From NCBI GenBank assembly GCA_041394885.1, contig JAWKHI010000001.1:310001-374000 (forward strand): a DNA stretch of 64,000 nt, written 5' to 3'. The notes beneath the pieces were generated by a model, which searched no databases, was not told the DNA's origin, and was given only the letters and a program-made list of their open reading frames with translations. Positions 43,801 through 53,455 of the stretch are shown piece after piece; within the stretch, counting starts at the first letter, position 1, and each line of letters starts with the position of its first letter. This DNA comes from DSOI01 sp041394885 (GTDB lineage: Bacteria; Acidobacteriota; Terriglobia; Bryobacterales; Bryobacteraceae). A program made the translations under genes and the position numbers.

Positions 43801-46800
43801 TTGTTTCATTATGTTGTTTCAGAGTGTCCATGCGTCGGGGCGGCAGGATAATCTCAAGCAGTTTCGGGCAAGCAGCAAAGACTCACGAGCACCTGGCGGT
43901 AACTTCGGATCAAAGCGTTCTCGCAGATGGAACCCTCCGCCAGCCGCAAAGGCGCGCCGAAAGCGCAGCCGCCACGCCGAGATGGACCACGGCGTCGTTA
44001 TTGATGGCATAACAGCTCGTGGCGATGGTGGAATTTCGCTGTCATGGAACTCGTTGGTTGTGAATCCAGTGTATCTGTTGACGTGATTTGATCAAACATT
44101 CGTCCACGTCTCGACGGTGATCAGACGCTGTGGTCCGCATCGGTGACGAACAAAAGGCAATTAAGGATCAGACAACTGTTACCGCGACCACGCGTTCGAC
44201 AACGACCGTCAGTCTTCCTTGATCAGCCGTTTACGGAGTTGCCCGGCACATTCTGGTTCAGCCAGGACGCAGTCGAAATACGCCGCCGCTGGCGTCTCAT
44301 ACGCAATTCATCTGCCACATGCCAGAACAGTAGCCGCCAGGCCGCTGACCGAGCCAGTTGCCTTTGCGGAACGGGAAGGTCGTAGAACAAACCTGAAGAT
44401 TGTGCGTGCGGTCGAAATCCGGCTGTGGCTCGATTGCGGTCCCGTCGAACGCCAGTTCGGACAAGCCGGAATCGTTGAACCGATGGATGATCTTGGTTCA
44501 AAGTGAAGAGTGTCGGGACATTTCATTCATCGATTGTGGTGAAGAACATGAAATCGCTAATAACAAGAAATTGCATTGATTGTGTCAGTTTCAAAATTAT
44601 GAAGGAAAATGATATTACCGATACATCAACATTTGCATTCGTTGTCAAAATTCATCTGTTCCAACATTACACCATGGATTTCTTGTTGGATCGAGATTAC
44701 CATCCATGGAGCCAAATCTTGCATATGTCATGAACAATTACCGTTGAAGAAAATGCCTTCGACATCATGATGACCACAGTTGACGATTTCACAATTGGAT
44801 TCGTCTGCGTAGTCGTCTTACAAAGTCTGAAGATTATGAACGGTTGGAAAAAGATCGTGTCTTCTGAATTGAGATCGAAAATTGACAACCATTAAATGCA
44901 GAAAAACTCGAACCTGAAAAAGATGCGCCGCTATACTGAAAGTAGAATAAGTAGCCGAAATTGAGCAATCGCGCTAGCAACGAACGAAGTCAAGTCGCAG
45001 TAACCGCCGTAACCAACACAACACCGTCTTTCGACTGGAACGTGTCGTGAATGATGTTTCAAAGCCAGAACTGATGGAGATTATGAAAAGTATGATCATC
45101 GATGGATATGCCGCGCGTATATTCTTCCTCCAGATATCAAAGTGCCGCGATTCAAACCGCAATGGATATTATGTGGTTTTGAAACAGTCATTAAGGACAT
45201 AATGGTAGGATCATTACGTTAGCCACCATTGAGATGTTGGAAGCGTGCTGTATGTGTAAAGTGACATTGTTGACGGGATTGATTATCCTGAACCATCATT
45301 ATTACCATGGATTCGAAGGATGTTGTTATGGCATCATATTACCATTCTTGGCGTTGATGATGATCTTGGCGGTAGTGAAATGTCATCAGAGGGATATTAT
45401 GAATCAGTCATTGTTTTCACCGCCAAATACAACCACAAAGAGCTGAAATCGATTGATCGGTGTGGTAAGGTGTGTTTATGAAGAGGCGGATTATGGTGCC
45501 TCGCCGGACGCGCAGCCGACGTGCAGCGTACATATTGATTGTCGCGCCCGGAGCCAGGAAGGGGTTGGACTGGTTGGGATTCCCGACCGAGGAGAAACCG
45601 GAGATGACAAAACGCGGATATCCGCCCACTACCCAGAAAGTCACTGCCATTGGTGCCTGGAATCTGAAGATCGTCGAGGCCGTAGTTCTTGCCGATGTCG
45701 ACGTTCTGCGAGCCCAAGCGCTGCCGTGTGAAGCCGATGTTACCGTCGACGAGTACGCGCGCCGACACGGCGTATGTGCCGCCGATGGAGGCGTTCTGGG
45801 TGCGGCCCGGGGAGTTTCCAGGCTGGCCGCCGGTGAGAGCGTCGCCGCCGGCGGCTTCGAGCGAGGGCGGGTCAAAGATATCGCTCGGCGAGATGCTGTA
45901 CCGCACGAACATCGAGGACTTGTCGGTGGGGTTGTAGTTCACCTTGAAGTCGGCATTGGTGCGATTGAAAACGTAGGTGCCCGTGGCGAAGTAGTTATTG
46001 GGGAACGTGGCGAGGTTCGGCTGTGGGATGAGGGCGATCATCTTGGCGGCAGCCGGATCGATGCGGCTCACGGGAACACGCGCATTGGGAAACAGTTCAC
46101 GATTGGATCCATCGGCGGCCCCGGTGAGGGGGTCAAAGATAGAAGCGCCGACTCCAGAGAAATCGCCTTGACGGAGCGGAGACTCGGGCACGGTGCGGAA
46201 GGCGGAGGCGTAGCGCCGGCGGGTGGTCCGCTCGAGATTGGCGAAGAAGAAGAGCTTGTTCTTCTTGATGGGTCCTCCGAAGGTGCCGCCGAACTGGTTG
46301 AGGAGATTCTTGGGGAGGTTGGAGCCGACGAAAAAGAATCCGCGGGCGGCGGTGGCGCTATTGGTATGGAACCAGTGGCCGCTGCCGTGAAACTCGTTGG
46401 TGCCGGATTTGATGGTGACGTTGACGGCGGAACCTCCGGCCATGCCCTGCTCGGCGTCGAAGCTGTTGGAGACGAGGTTCACGGTCTCGATGGCTTCCGC
46501 CGGAGGGACATAGGCGACGATGTGAGGGAGCCAGGGATAGCTGACCGTGGCGCCGTCGATGCGGGTGTTGTTGTTGGAGTACGATGCGCCGTTGACGTTG
46601 GTGCCGAGGGCGCGCTGGGGATTGCCGGCATCGGAATGCAGTTCGCGGGGCGGCGTAAAACCGGGCACGAGCTTATAGAGATTCTGGAAGTTACGGCCTT
46701 GGTTGCCGGCAAAAGGCAGGTTGGTGATCTGTGTCTTGGAGATCGAGTTGTTGACGTCGGCACGATCGGTTTGGAGGACGGCCCCGGCGGCGGCGACGGT

Positions 46801-47154
46801 GATGCTTTCGGCCAACTGGGCCACTTGCAGCTGCGCGTCAAAACGGCGGACGGTGTTGCCGCCGATATCGACCGCGTCCCGTGTGACCGAGCCGAAGGCC
46901 GGGGCCGAGATCGTGATCTTATAGACGCCGGTTTGAAGGTCGTTGAACTGGTAGGCGCCACGATCGTCGGTGGCGGTTTGGCGGGAAACGCCGGTATTGA
47001 TATTGACGGCGTCCACCTTGGCCGCGGGAACGGCCGCGCCGGTGGAGTCCGTCACGTTACCGGTGAGCGATCCGTACAGGACCTGCGCACGGGCGTCCAA
47101 GGAACTCAGAGTCAAGACGAGGGCGCACGCGGCCACTCGATTGCGGAGAAGCAT
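43800..47154 (-). pseudogene. Oar-like TonB-dependent receptor, C-terminal half eroded
   Basis: The gene starts with ATG at 47,154 (AGGAGG six bases upstream), a signal peptide, a carboxypeptidase-regulatory domain (GSLTGNVTDSTGAAVPAAKV), then plug and barrel (NLPFAGNQGRNFQNL; KSGTNEFHGSGHWFH; KKNKLFFFANLERTTRRRY). It reads cleanly to about 45,630, where one extra G shifts the frame inside LGSGGYPRF. Beyond this, minus-strand islands in changing frames still match the family in order: RDNQYV (about 45,545), KTVL..GYGGYCDLTS (about 45,030-44,970), DFDRTHNLQV (about 44,420), WLNQNVPGNS (about 44,250), GRGNSxxxxNCLLFVTDA (about 44,170) and AWRLRFRRAF (about 43,975). Total length, near 1,115 codons, equals an intact Oar receptor, so the half is corrupted rather than deleted. 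Confidence 0.8.
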
Positions 47155-47247
47155 CCCAGACCTCCTGAAGCAAATGATCGGAGCTATGCTAGCATCCTTT
47201 TCAACCGGAGGGAAGGGGGATCGCGGCGGATGTTTGGTCGCGGCCTG

Positions 47248-48504
47248 CTAGGTCCGCCAGAAGGTAGATTGTCTGGGGGCCGTGTAAGCGACGCGCGCCA
47301 AATGTGGCGTCTCCACCCGTTTTCCCTGATAGAGGCTTTCGACGCCCGCTGTCGTCAGCCCTGAGGTCAACAACGTGCGCTCCACCGGATAGGCGGGCTT
47401 ACCGGTGGCGAACATCTGCTCGATGTTATTCGACAGTGGCGTGAAGAAGCTGGCGAGCGTGGTGCGGGCCGGTGGCATCGGCAGATACATCTGGGTGGAA
47501 AACGGTTCGCGCCGGCCGTCTATGAAAGACGCGAAATTGAAATCCTGAACAAGGCCGTTCAGAAGAACGATCGCGCCTTTGACGCCGTCGTTGTGCTCCC
47601 AGACGTAAGCTACGGGGTTTTTGACGATTCGCTTCATGTCGTCGACGGAAGGAAAGTCGTTGTTGAAGCCGGCCCGGGAGGGCGTGAGCGTGTGGCTGCG
47701 GCATAGGGCCGCGTCCATGAGTTGGCGGGACCATGCGCCTTCGGCGAGCGCCTTCCACATCGCGTCGCCGCGGTAGGCCTCCAGCCACTTGACGCCGCTT
47801 TCGCCGCCTTTCCGCCGCTCCACCATGCACTGGACGGTTTCAAGCGCATGGAAATCGTAGCTATCGACGCCTCCGTAGCCGACGCAGAGAGCCTCGCGGA
47901 TTTTGGCGCCGTAGGGCATCTCCACCTGCGGGGTCCGCCAGGTGACGGGGAGGCTGGAGCCGGCCATGAAGGGGAAGCGCAAGCGGCGGCTGGTCTCGAC
48001 CATCTCGAGCGACCAGTCCCAATTCCAGGACAGGTGTTTGTCGTTGAACATGGGGACGGCGCGGCCGGAGGACTCGAACACCTTCACGATCTCGCGGAAG
48101 AACTCGTAGCGGGGATAGAGATGCTGGCCCTTTTCGTTGCGGCCGTAGCGGCCGTGTTCGCCGATGAGGAGGACAGCGTCGACGGCGAGTTTGTCCGTGC
48201 CGAGGGTGAGAGCTTCGGCGATGGACGGGAATCCTTTCATGGACGGGAATTCCTGGAGGCGGCCGCGGCTGAGGTCGTCTTTGCCGATTTGGTCCACCCA
48301 GAGGGAGACCACATCCATGGCGGGGCGATGGTGGGCGCCGTTCCAGCCGTAGCCCATGAGGAAGCGGTCCACAATGTGCTGGCTGTGCGAGTACGGAAAA
48401 TAGGTGGTGCAGATGGCGGCGATCTTTGGCCGGGCGGGCGGCGACTGTGCGGCAGCGATCCAAGGGGCGGCGGCGATGAGTTGACGGCGGGTCAGGCGTC
48501 GCAT
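47248..48504 (-). CDS. Secreted hypothetical protein with Tat-like signal
   Basis: The 418-residue product starts MRRLTRRQLIAAAPWIAAAQ, which resembles a twin-arginine signal (RRQLIAA). Conserved-looking blocks are AICTTYFPYSHSQHIVDRF, LLIGEHGRYGRNEKGQHLYPR and MFNDKHLSWNWDWSLEM. Proteins of this type occur in Acidobacteria and Planctomycetes, but I know of no assigned function; it is not obviously an oxidoreductase or hydrolase. It lies downstream of nothing on its own strand and is divergent from the next gene by about 75 bases. Confidence 0.75.
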   Translation of the reverse strand: MRRLTRRQLIAAAPWIAAAQSPPARPKIAAICTTYFPYSHSQHIVDRFLMGYGWNGAHHRPAMDVVSLWVDQIGKDDLSRGRLQEFPSMKGFPSIAEALTLGTDKLAVDAVLLIGEHGRYGRNEKGQHLYPRYEFFREIVKVFESSGRAVPMFNDKHLSWNWDWSLEMVETSRRLRFPFMAGSSLPVTWRTPQVEMPYGAKIREALCVGYGGVDSYDFHALETVQCMVERRKGGESGVKWLEAYRGDAMWKALAEGAWSRQLMDAALCRSHTLTPSRAGFNNDFPSVDDMKRIVKNPVAYVWEHNDGVKGAIVLLNGLVQDFNFASFIDGRREPFSTQMYLPMPPARTTLASFFTPLSNNIEQMFATGKPAYPVERTLLTSGLTTAGVESLYQGKRVETPHLARVAYTAPRQSTFWRT

Positions 48505-48579
48505 GTCTTCACCACGATACCGTTATTTTCGGGGAAGGGGTTGGGGTCCACCGCCGCCGCAGGCTGTAAGCTGGAAAGC

Positions 48580-49770
48580 GTGAATGGTTCTTCCGGTTTC
48601 GAGAAACCTTTTCCGCGCTTGCAGGATCGTTTGACGGCGGGCGACGCCGAGGCGGTGTTCGCGCTGCTGGCCGAGGAGTCACTGGCGGAAAAAAACTACG
48701 CCCAGTTGTTCGAGGCGCGATTGTTGGCGGCGCGCCGCCGGCTGGGCCTTCCCCTGTTGGCATCGGCGGCGCCAGCCCAGATGGACGAGGCGCAACGGCG
48801 CTCCTATGACGAAGCCGTGATGGCAGCGGCGCGGGAGGCCGGCACTTTGTTCCTCGAGCAGGGCGAGATCGCCCGTGCGTGGCCCTACTTCCGGGCCTTG
48901 GGCGAACCGGGTCCGGTAGCCGACGCGATCGGGCGGTTCGAGGGCGGAGAGCAGGCCGACGCAGTCATCGAGATCGCGCTGGGCGAACGCGTGAATCCGC
49001 TGCGCGGGCTGGAACTGATCCTGACGCATCATGGCACTTGCCGTGCAATCACGCTGTTCGATCAGTATCCCGACGCGGCGACGCGCGAGGCCGGGCTGCG
49101 CCTGCTGGTGAAAACGCTTCACGCCGAATTGCGGAGCAACCTGATCCGGAGCATCGAGCAACAGGAGGGATCGGCGCCGGCAGGGACGATCCCGGAGTTG
49201 ATCGCCGGCCGGGAATGGCTGTTCGGCGAGTACGACTACTATGTCGACACCTCGCACCTGATCTCGGTGCTGCGATTCACCGCCGAGTCCGCGGATCGGG
49301 AAACGATTGCGATGGCGGTTGAACTGGCGCGATACGGAGAGAAGCTCGCGCCGATGTTTCATCACAAGGGCGATGCCCCGCTCGACGATGTCTACGTGGA
49401 TCACAAGATCTGGCTCCGGGCGTTCGCGGGAGAAGACGTCGAAGGGGCGGTGGGGCACTTTCGCGCCAAGGTGGACGCGTTGAACCTGGAAGAGACAGGC
49501 ACCTACCCGGCGCAGGTGCTGGTGCGGTTCCTGGTGCGGCTGGAGCGATACCGGGAGGCGATCGCGGTTTTCGAGAAGCACCTTACCGACACCGATCCGG
49601 CGTACCTGATGTGCCCAAACCTGTACGATCTGTGCCGCCTGGCGGGAGACTACGAGCGCCTGCGACAACTGGCGGTGGAGCGGGGCGATCCGATTACTTA
49701 CGCGGCGGCGAGCCTGGAATCAGACTCTCGAGGCGCTCCATCGCCGGTTCCAGACGCTGCGGCTTGGTGA
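48580..49770 (+). CDS. Helical TPR-like protein of unknown function
   Basis: From a GTG at 48580 (GGAAAG just upstream) the frame encodes 396 residues, almost entirely helical and rich in Ala, Leu, Glu and Arg. Segments such as LFEARLLAARRRLGLPLL, LEQGEIARAWPYFRALGEPG and LVRLERYREAIAVFEKHLTD look like tetratricopeptide units. There is no signal peptide, so it is probably cytoplasmic. I do not recognise a specific family. The open frame extends far upstream but that part is antisense to the previous gene. The last 77 bases overlap the convergent ligD gene. Confidence 0.7.
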   Translation: MNGSSGFEKPFPRLQDRLTAGDAEAVFALLAEESLAEKNYAQLFEARLLAARRRLGLPLLASAAPAQMDEAQRRSYDEAVMAAAREAGTLFLEQGEIARAWPYFRALGEPGPVADAIGRFEGGEQADAVIEIALGERVNPLRGLELILTHHGTCRAITLFDQYPDAATREAGLRLLVKTLHAELRSNLIRSIEQQEGSAPAGTIPELIAGREWLFGEYDYYVDTSHLISVLRFTAESADRETIAMAVELARYGEKLAPMFHHKGDAPLDDVYVDHKIWLRAFAGEDVEGAVGHFRAKVDALNLEETGTYPAQVLVRFLVRLERYREAIAVFEKHLTDTDPAYLMCPNLYDLCRLAGDYERLRQLAVERGDPITYAAASLESDSRGAPSPVPDAAAW

Positions 49771-52300
49771 GCACTCCAGCGAACAGATCACCGGTGCGGG
49801 CAAACCGATCCGGCGCGTTGGCGATGTGGAACTGCCGCGGGTGCAGGGACGGGGTGAGTTCGCGCCAGTCAAGCGGAGTGGCGGCGGGCGCGCCGGCGTA
49901 CGCACGGAGAACATAAGGGGCAGAAATTGTTTTGCCGCGGGCATTCTGGGAATAGTCGAAGTAGACCTTGCCATGATCGCGGCGGGCGACGTGGCGGGGG
50001 AGAGTGAACAGGTCCGGACGTTCGGCGGCGCAGAGGCGCGCCAGGATTTCGCAAAAGCCTCGGGACTGCTCGTAGGTGTAGACGGGCTCGAGCGGGACGT
50101 AGATATGCATGCCGTCGCCACCGGTGGTCTTGGGGTAGCCGGTGAGTCCGAGCAGGTCCAATTTCTTGCGGACGAGGAGCGCGGCTTCGACGATGCGGGC
50201 GTATTCGCATTCGCTCGGATCGAGATCGATGAGAAGGAAATCGGGGTGGTCCAACGAGGCAAGCCGACTCATCCATGGGTTTTGATCTATGCATCCAAGC
50301 TGTGACAAATAAAGCAATTCCGCGCGCCCGCCCCCGATGGCAAGAAGCTTTTCCTCGCCATCGACGTCGACCACGGGCGCGGTACGGAACCAATCGGGCA
50401 TGCCGGCGGCGTTCTTTTGAAAGAAGCCTTCGCCTTCGATGCCGTCCGGGTAGCGGCGTAGTGAGAGCGGACGGTCCCGCAGGTGGGGCAACAGGAGGTC
50501 CGCGACGGCGTCGTAGTAGTTGAGGACGTCGCGTTTGGAATAGTCGTGGGGTTGCTTGGATGCGGCGGGTGCGGACTGCCCGGCGGCGGCAGCGGCGAGT
50601 GCCGGATAGTAGATCTTGTTGAGATTGGTGAAGTGGATGCGATGGTTTTCCACTTCAACAAACAGATCGATTTTGTCGGCAGAAAGCATTGGTGGCGCGG
50701 GACCGGAAGCCGCTTGCGTGCGCACGCACTCTTCAGGGTCGACGTCGGGGCGCATGCCGAGGAAGACGGGGGCGCGCAGATGACGGTCATCGGTCCAGGA
50801 GTTGAATTTGCAGGTGCAGACAAGCCTGGGCTCGACCCAGATGGCGGGGGAGAGCATGGCGGGTTCGCCATCCGGAAAGGGGCAGATGCCGTTGCGGAGG
50901 GGATCGAGTTGCTTGCGGATAGCAGCGAGCGTTTTGTTGTCGAAGCCGGTTCCAACATTGCCGGCGTATTCGAGGCGGCCGTTGTCGTAGAGGCCGAGAA
51001 CGAGCGATCCGAAGTGGTCGCGTTCGCCCTCGGCCCATCCGCAGATCACGAAGTCGAGCTCATGGAGGATTTTGATCTTGAGCCAGTCCGTCTGGCGGCC
51101 TGAGCGATAGCGGGAGCGGATGCGCTTGGCGACGATGCCCTCGAGCCCCTGGGCGCGGACGAGTTCAAGTAGTTGTTCGCCTTCGACGGGGAAGTCCTCA
51201 GAGAAACGGATGTTAGGGTGCGGAGCCAGTAGTTCGCGGAGGAGTTTGCGGCGCTCGCAGGCGGGGGCTTCGCGGAGGTCCCATCCGCCGGCGTAGAGGA
51301 GATCGAAGGCGAAAAAAGTGACGGGCCGGGAGCGGGCGAGTTGGGCCACGGCTGCGTGCGAAGAGGCCATGATGCGCGGCTGGAGGCGCTGGAAACTGGG
51401 ACGCCCGGCTTCGTCGAGAGCGGCGATCTCACCATCGATGATGGCCGTCTCGGCGTGAAAAATCTCCGGGACGACGGCGAGTTCGGGATACTGCCTGTCG
51501 AAGTTGGTTCCCTTGCGCCCGATGAAGGTGACCTTGCCATGGTCGAGGAAGCAGAGGGCCCGGACACCGTCCCATTTCAGCTCGAAGGTCCAGTCACCGC
51601 CCTCCGGGGGCGCGGCGGCGTTGGTGGCCTGCATGGGTTGAAAGAACGCCGGCATGGGGGCGCGGACCGCGCCGGTGGCGGGAAGTTCATGCAGGCGCGC
51701 TTCTTCGATCAGAGGGATGGTGGGTTCCAGATCGAGGGCGATTTCCTGCTGGGTGCGGCCTGTGCGGACCGAGTACTCGAGGCGATCGATGTCCCAACCG
51801 GACTGGGCCATGGCATCCTTCTTCTTGATGAGCAGCCACTCATTGCCCTTCTCCGACCTGGCGATGCGGACGATGGCGAACTCGCCGGCGATCTTGCGGC
51901 CGTGGAGGCGGATTTTGAAGTCACCGCGTTCCAACTGTGCGTCCGCGGGCAGGTCACCGAGCAGGTCATAGGTGCCGATGTCCCAGAGCATCATGCTGCC
52001 GGCGCCGTAGTTGCCTTTGGGGATGTTCCCCTCGAAGGTGGCGTACTGGAGGGGGTGATCCTCAACGAGGACGGCGAGGCGCTTGATGGAAGGGTCGAGT
52101 GTGGGGCCCTCGGGAACGGCCCAGGATTTGAGTGTGCCGCCGACCTCGATGCGAAGGTCATAGTGGAGGCGGCGGGCGTTGTGGCGTTGGATGCAGAAGC
52201 GCTGGGAGCCGGGAGCGGCAGGGATGGGTCCGGGTTCGGGTGTGAGGTCGAACTCGCGTTTGCGCGCGTATTCTTCGAGTGCTTTGGCTGCGGGATCCAT
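49694..52300 (-). CDS. ligD: Multidomain ATP-dependent DNA ligase D (PE-LIG-POL)
   Basis: The 868-residue enzyme has three domains in Pseudomonas-type order. The 3'-phosphoesterase (residues about 30-180) includes RRLHYDLRIEVGGTLKSW and HPLQYATFEGNIPKGNYG. The ligase (about 215-530) has motif I ELKWDGVRAL with the adenylated Lys. The primase-polymerase (about 560-860) has LLIDLDPSECEYARI and KTTGGDGMHIYVPL. It carries out non-homologous end joining together with Ku, which is not encoded in this window. It is divergent from the beta-propeller gene by 21 bases. Confidence 0.96.
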   Translation of the reverse strand: MDPAAKALEEYARKREFDLTPEPGPIPAAPGSQRFCIQRHNARRLHYDLRIEVGGTLKSWAVPEGPTLDPSIKRLAVLVEDHPLQYATFEGNIPKGNYGAGSMMLWDIGTYDLLGDLPADAQLERGDFKIRLHGRKIAGEFAIVRIARSEKGNEWLLIKKKDAMAQSGWDIDRLEYSVRTGRTQQEIALDLEPTIPLIEEARLHELPATGAVRAPMPAFFQPMQATNAAAPPEGGDWTFELKWDGVRALCFLDHGKVTFIGRKGTNFDRQYPELAVVPEIFHAETAIIDGEIAALDEAGRPSFQRLQPRIMASSHAAVAQLARSRPVTFFAFDLLYAGGWDLREAPACERRKLLRELLAPHPNIRFSEDFPVEGEQLLELVRAQGLEGIVAKRIRSRYRSGRQTDWLKIKILHELDFVICGWAEGERDHFGSLVLGLYDNGRLEYAGNVGTGFDNKTLAAIRKQLDPLRNGICPFPDGEPAMLSPAIWVEPRLVCTCKFNSWTDDRHLRAPVFLGMRPDVDPEECVRTQAASGPAPPMLSADKIDLFVEVENHRIHFTNLNKIYYPALAAAAAGQSAPAASKQPHDYSKRDVLNYYDAVADLLLPHLRDRPLSLRRYPDGIEGEGFFQKNAAGMPDWFRTAPVVDVDGEEKLLAIGGGRAELLYLSQLGCIDQNPWMSRLASLDHPDFLLIDLDPSECEYARIVEAALLVRKKLDLLGLTGYPKTTGGDGMHIYVPLEPVYTYEQSRGFCEILARLCAAERPDLFTLPRHVARRDHGKVYFDYSQNARGKTISAPYVLRAYAGAPAATPLDWRELTPSLHPRQFHIANAPDRFARTGDLFAGVLTKPQRLEPAMERLESLIPGSPPRK

Positions 52301-52321
52301 GTCGCGGGCTACTATGTGATT

Positions 52322-53329
52322 ATGCGGCGAATCTTGTTGACGATGGTACTGGCTTTGGCGCCCGCGTACGGTGCGCAGGATGTGTTGTTGGTCTTACTGA
52401 AGGGCGCGAGCGCGCTGGCGTACTATACGCCCGAGGGGCAATTGCTGGGACAGGTGCAGGTGGGTACGCATCCACATGAGATGGTGATCTCTCCGGACGG
52501 GAAGTTCGCCTACGTGAGCGATAACGGGACGATGCGGATCGAGCAGGCGGGCAAGGGCGGGAACTCGGTGTCGGTAGTGGACATCGGGGCGCGGAAGCGA
52601 GTCTCGACGATATCGACGGGAAAGTATCACCGGCCGCACGGGATCTCCTACGATCCGGTGCGCGACTACCTGGCGGTGACGGCGGAGAATCCGGGGCAGT
52701 TGCTGTTGATCGACGCCAAGCGGCGAAAGGTGATCCGGAAATTCGATCCGAAAGGGAGCACGCCGCATATGGTGTCGTTCGGCCCCGGGGCGGTAGTGCA
52801 AGGGGCCACGGGCGGAGCGGAATATGCGTTCGTGTCCAACAGCGGCGGAGACTTCATTTCGGTGGTGCAGTTGACCACCGGGGCGGTGAAGACGATCGCG
52901 GCGGGGTCCCGGCCGGAGGGGAGCACGCTATCGCGCAACGGTGAGCTTCTGTATGTGGCTAACCGGGAGGCGGCGTCGATTACGGTGATCGACGCGGGGC
53001 GACAGGCAGCGATCGGGGAGATCGCGACGGGGAAAGGTCCGGTGCGGTTGGCGGAGACGCCGGACGGAAAATCACTGGTGTATGCGTTGATGCATGACCA
53101 TGCTGTGGGGATCGCCGATTTGGCGACGCGGCGTGAGGTGGCGCAAGTGCCCGTGGAGGGCGATCCGGTGTCGTTGTCGGTATCGGCGGATGGGAAGTGG
53201 GCCTTCGCGGCGTCGGAGGAAAAGGACCTGGTGCATGTGGTGTCGCTCGGGGAGCGGAAGCTGGTCCGGAGTTTTTCGACGGCGAAGGGCGCGGGTCCGG
53301 ACCCAGTGATTATGGTGCGGATGGATTAA
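52322..53329 (+). CDS. Secreted YVTN/NHL-type beta-propeller protein
   Basis: The 335-residue product has a signal peptide (LTMVLALAPAYGAQ) followed by repeated propeller blades: VISPDGKFAYVSDNGTM, LSRNGELLYVANREAASITV and VSADGKWAFAASEEKDLVHV are typical YVTN repeats. Such proteins are extracellular scaffolds or lactonase-like enzymes; no catalytic residues are evident. The ATG at 52322 lies 21 bases from the divergent ligD start, and the upstream open frame is antisense to ligD. Confidence 0.85.
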   Translation: MRRILLTMVLALAPAYGAQDVLLVLLKGASALAYYTPEGQLLGQVQVGTHPHEMVISPDGKFAYVSDNGTMRIEQAGKGGNSVSVVDIGARKRVSTISTGKYHRPHGISYDPVRDYLAVTAENPGQLLLIDAKRRKVIRKFDPKGSTPHMVSFGPGAVVQGATGGAEYAFVSNSGGDFISVVQLTTGAVKTIAAGSRPEGSTLSRNGELLYVANREAASITVIDAGRQAAIGEIATGKGPVRLAETPDGKSLVYALMHDHAVGIADLATRREVAQVPVEGDPVSLSVSADGKWAFAASEEKDLVHVVSLGERKLVRSFSTAKGAGPDPVIMVRMD

Positions 53330-53344
53330 CCGCGACGGTCAAGA

Positions 53345-53421
53345 TGGTGGGCGCGCAGGGACTCGAACCCCGGACCCCTTCCTTGTAAGGGAAGTGCTCT
53401 AACCAACTGAGCTACGCGCCC
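53345..53421 (-). tRNA. tRNA-Val (anticodon UAC), CCA encoded
   Basis: The minus strand folds into a full cloverleaf: acceptor GGGCGCG / CGCGCCC, D arm AGCTCAGTTGGTTAGAGC, anticodon stem CTTCC / GGAAG with loop CTTACAA (anticodon TAC), and T arm GGGGTTCGAGTCCC. The discriminator A at 53348 is followed by a genomically encoded CCA at 53345-53347. Confidence 0.97.
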
Positions 53422-53455
53422 GCAGTCTTCTATTGTAGCCGTATGGAGACGGATC

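Noticed and set aside
42030..45600. Possible genomic island, prophage remnant or group II intron inserted between two truncated genes
   Set aside because: No transposase, integrase, reverse transcriptase, terminal repeat or target duplication is visible, and receptor-like fragments continue through the right half in the correct order.
45472..47364. 630-codon plus-strand frame antisense to the first Oar gene
   Set aside because: A mirror of GC-rich codon use in the real gene; the Gly/Val/Asp-rich translation has no family resemblance.
53345..53421. tRNA-Val as an integration site
   Set aside because: No integrase or repeated tRNA 3' end is seen on either side.
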